Part shown: in pieces, positions 8,728 through 10,267 of the stretch | Position numbering within the stretch: position 1 is the stretch's first letter | Layout of the letters: every line of letters begins with the position of its first letter | DNA from: Euperipatoides rowelli | Taxonomy: Eukaryota > Onychophora > Udeonychophora > Euonychophora > Peripatopsidae | Assembly: GCA_003024985.2 (NCBI GenBank) | Contig: PXIH01S0003820.1 | Length of the DNA stretch: 10,267 nt | Reading direction: 5' to 3' (one strand) | Notes under the pieces: model-generated | What the model saw: the letters and a program-made list of their open reading frames with translations, nothing else | Told to the model about the DNA's origin: nothing | Database searches by the model: none | Position numbers and translations under genes: made by a program

Positions 8728-8737
8728 AATCCCCCTC
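8728..8737 (-). other. Polypurine tract, plus-strand priming site
   Basis: GAGGGGGATT on the minus strand lies about 20 nt after the pol stop codon and directly before the inferred LTR. This is the standard place for the RNase-H-resistant purine tract that primes plus-strand DNA synthesis in LTR retrotransposons. The G5 run is striking against the A+T-rich background. Confidence 0.6.
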
Positions 8738-8758
8738 GAAATATATCCGCTTGAGGTG

Positions 8759-9532
8759 TTATTTCGCATTAGGTTGGCTTAGTTCCACTAGGTTTACATG
8801 GTGGGTCTCATGGGCTTTTTGAGCTAATGACTTGGTCAATATGTCGGCCATATTCTGTTCAGTTCGCATGTATTCCAAGTTTATTGTTCCATCCATAATT
8901 CTTTCATGTATGAAATGGTGCTTGATGGATATGTGCTTTGTTCTGGATTTGCCAATGTAGCTCTTAGCATGTGCGATAGCCGCTTGGCTGTCACATTTTA
9001 TTGTGATTGGGTTGAGGCTGATGTCTGTGAATTCAAGCAGTTTCAATAGTTCTTTTATCCAAGTAACTTCTCTTGCACATGATGCTAATGCAATGTATTC
9101 GGCCTCCATGGTACTTAGGGTGATTGTGGTCTGTTTTTCACTTTTCATAGTACTGGTGCATTTTCTAACGTAATTATATATCCGGTTGTGCTTTTGCGAT
9201 CATTTTGGCAAGTGGCCCAATCTGCTTCTGAGTACGCTAAGAGTTGTTGCCCTGTTGGTTGGTATGTGATTTTGTACTCTTTAGTGTCCTTTAGGTATCT
9301 CATTACTCTCTTGGCAGCATTCCAATGTTTTTGGTTCTATTTTGAGAAATACTGTGATTAGTTTCCCAACTGCAAAATCAATATCTGGTCTAGTCCTTTT
9401 GAGAGGTATACAATCCTCCAATAAGTTCTCGGAAGGATAGATTTTCTGTTTCTTTATTTTCTTCTCCCTCCTCCTCTAGGAAGTCGTTCCGGATTTCCAT
9501 TGGTGTCTTGGCTCCTTTTGAGTCTTGCAGTC
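8759..9532 (-). pseudogene. Ty1/copia pol fragment, left copy (RT end plus RNase H), inactivated
   Basis: On the minus strand this encodes the last part of a copia polyprotein: the end of reverse transcriptase (LQDSKGAKTPM near 9530, ELIGGL near 9420, KHWNAAKRVMRYLK near 9310), then RNase H (STMEAEYIALASC near 9110, IKCDSQAAIAHAK near 8990, NMADILTKSLA near 8840), with a natural stop at 8761-8759. The RNase H part reads open from 9148, but that ATG is an artefact. A missing G in the conserved VLWKS tryptophan codon (about 9146) shifts the frame and creates it. Compared with the right copy, there are also single-base deletions near 9410 and 9394-9400, a one-base insertion near 9358 and a TAG at 9339-9337. 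It cannot make a working enzyme. It continues into the polypurine tract and LTR, so this is the true 3' end of an element. Confidence 0.93.
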
Positions 9533-9533
9533 N
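9533..9533. other. Ambiguous base (N) at the junction of the two copia copies
   Basis: The only N in the window sits exactly between the truncated tail of the right copy (GTAAAA on the minus strand) and the first base of the left copy. It may mark a contig join or unresolved gap rather than a single unknown base. All statements about tandem arrangement depend on it. Confidence 0.95.
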
Positions 9534-10267
9534 TTTTACATGGTGGGTCTCCTGGGCCTTTTGAGCTAGTGATTTGGTCAATATGTTGGCCATGTTCTGT
9601 TCAGCTGGCATGTATTGCAAGTCTATCGTTTCATCCAGAATTCTTTCACGTATGAAATGGTGCTTAATGGATATATGCTTTGTTCTGGATTTGTCAATGT
9701 AGCATTTGGCATGAGCGATAGCTGCTTGACTGTCACATTTTATTGTGATTGGGTTGAGGCTAATGTCTGTAATTTCAAGCAGTTTCAATAGTTCCTTTAT
9801 CCAAGTAACTTTTCTTGCACATGATGCTAATGCAATGTATTTGGCCTCCATGGTACTTAGGGCGATTGTGGTCTGTTTTGCACTTTTCCATAGCACTGGT
9901 GCACTTGCTAGCGTAATTATGTATCCGGTTGTGCTTTTGCAATCATTTTGGCAAGTAGCCCAATCTGCATCTGTGTATGCTAAGAGTTGTTGTCCTGTTG
10001 GTTGATATGTGATTTTGTATTCTTTAGTGTCCTTTATGTATCTCAGTATCCTCTTACATCTAGGTTTATTATCTTTAACACAAAGTACAAGAAGCAATTC
10101 TTACATAGACTTGGCAGCATTCAAATGTTTTGCTTGTATTTTGAGCAATACTGTGATAGTTTCCCAACTGCAAAGACAATATCCGGTCTGGTGCTCTGTG
10201 AGAGGTATAGCAATCCTCCAATAAGTTCTCAGAAGGATAGATTTTCTGTTTCTTTACTTTCTTCTCC
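9534..10267 (-). pseudogene. Ty1/copia pol fragment, right copy (RT end plus RNase H), inactivated and truncated
   Basis: This is the same region of the same element family as 8759-9532, in the same orientation, and runs off the right edge of the window. It encodes ELIGGLLYLSQSTRPDI and VFAVGKLSQY (end of RT, about 10228-10150), then YTDADWATCQND (near 9970), STMEAKYIALASC, IKCDSQAAIAHAK and NMANILTKSLA (RNase H). Damage: a TGA at 10231-10229 where the left copy has CGA (Arg), a one-base deletion near 10125-10130 and a 57-bp insertion (10054-10110) that brings in a TAA. The last acidic position of RNase H reads Asn (NMAN) where the left copy has Asp (NMAD). Over about 117 aligned RNase H residues I count about 16 differences from the left copy. 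It stops at ETHHVK, lacking the pol C-terminus, polypurine tract and LTR. Confidence 0.93.
10054..10110. repeat. 57-bp insertion inside the right copia copy
   Basis: The left copy reads CTCTTGGCAGC across this point, while the right copy has 57 extra bases between CTC and TTGGCAGC. It splits the conserved NAAKR motif at the end of RT. TCTTACAT occurs at 10052-10059 and again at 10099-10106, giving an 8-bp direct repeat near the two ends. Copia-family proteins have NAAKR unbroken, so the insertion is the derived state. On the minus strand it carries a TAA (10103-10101), so it also ends the frame. Confidence 0.8.

Noticed and set aside
9148-9148. ATG as a true start of an RNase H gene
   Set aside because: Comparison with the right copy shows the ATG arises from loss of one G in the conserved VLWKS tryptophan codon, so the frame truly extends upstream.
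9745-10224. Two plus-strand open frames (9745-10005 and 10009-10224)
   Set aside because: They are antisense shadows of the minus-strand copia pol sequence.

Overview
This is an A+T-rich (roughly 70% by eye), gene-poor stretch of animal nuclear DNA, most likely from an invertebrate. The signs are long homopolymer A and T runs, stop codons in every frame almost throughout, intron-like splice signals, microsatellite-scale duplications and decayed Ty1/copia retrotransposon sequence. The sequence does not fix the species or phylum. No bacterial-style gene, operon, rRNA, tRNA or CRISPR array was found, and no intact protein-coding gene.

Layout: 1-1180 is A+T-rich noncoding DNA with a short palindrome. 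1180-1740 is richer in G+C and holds a ~50-bp tandem duplication. 1741-2735 holds a nested inverted repeat (2088-2203), a 28-bp tandem duplication and a G+C-richer patch. 2736-4230 is plain A+T-rich sequence with a paired T-run/A-run. 4230-4670 is an old interspersed repeat with a recurring ACAGGAA..GGAAGTGA..TCA motif, and an echo of it lies at 6660-6790. 4675-4957 is a weak exon-like patch. 5030-6640 is T-rich noncoding DNA with a 34-bp tandem duplication. 7080-7430 has intron-like splice signals but little coding potential. 8090-8270 contains a possible retroviral-type primer-binding-site relic.

The only confidently identified content is at the right end, on the minus strand: two tandem, same-orientation, decayed copies of the 3' part of one Ty1/copia pol gene (end of reverse transcriptase plus RNase H). 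The left copy (8759-9532) runs into a polypurine tract and a probable 207-bp 3' LTR (8521-8727). The right copy (9534-10267) is cut off at a single N (position 9533) and continues beyond the window. Both copies carry frameshifts and stops, mostly different ones, so they decayed separately. The N lies exactly at their junction, so the tandem layout may be an assembly join rather than real structure.

I found no convincing new multi-gene system. The most useful observations are the chimeric ORF across the N, the 57-bp insertion in the right copy, the nested inverted repeat and the splice-like element at 7239-7344.
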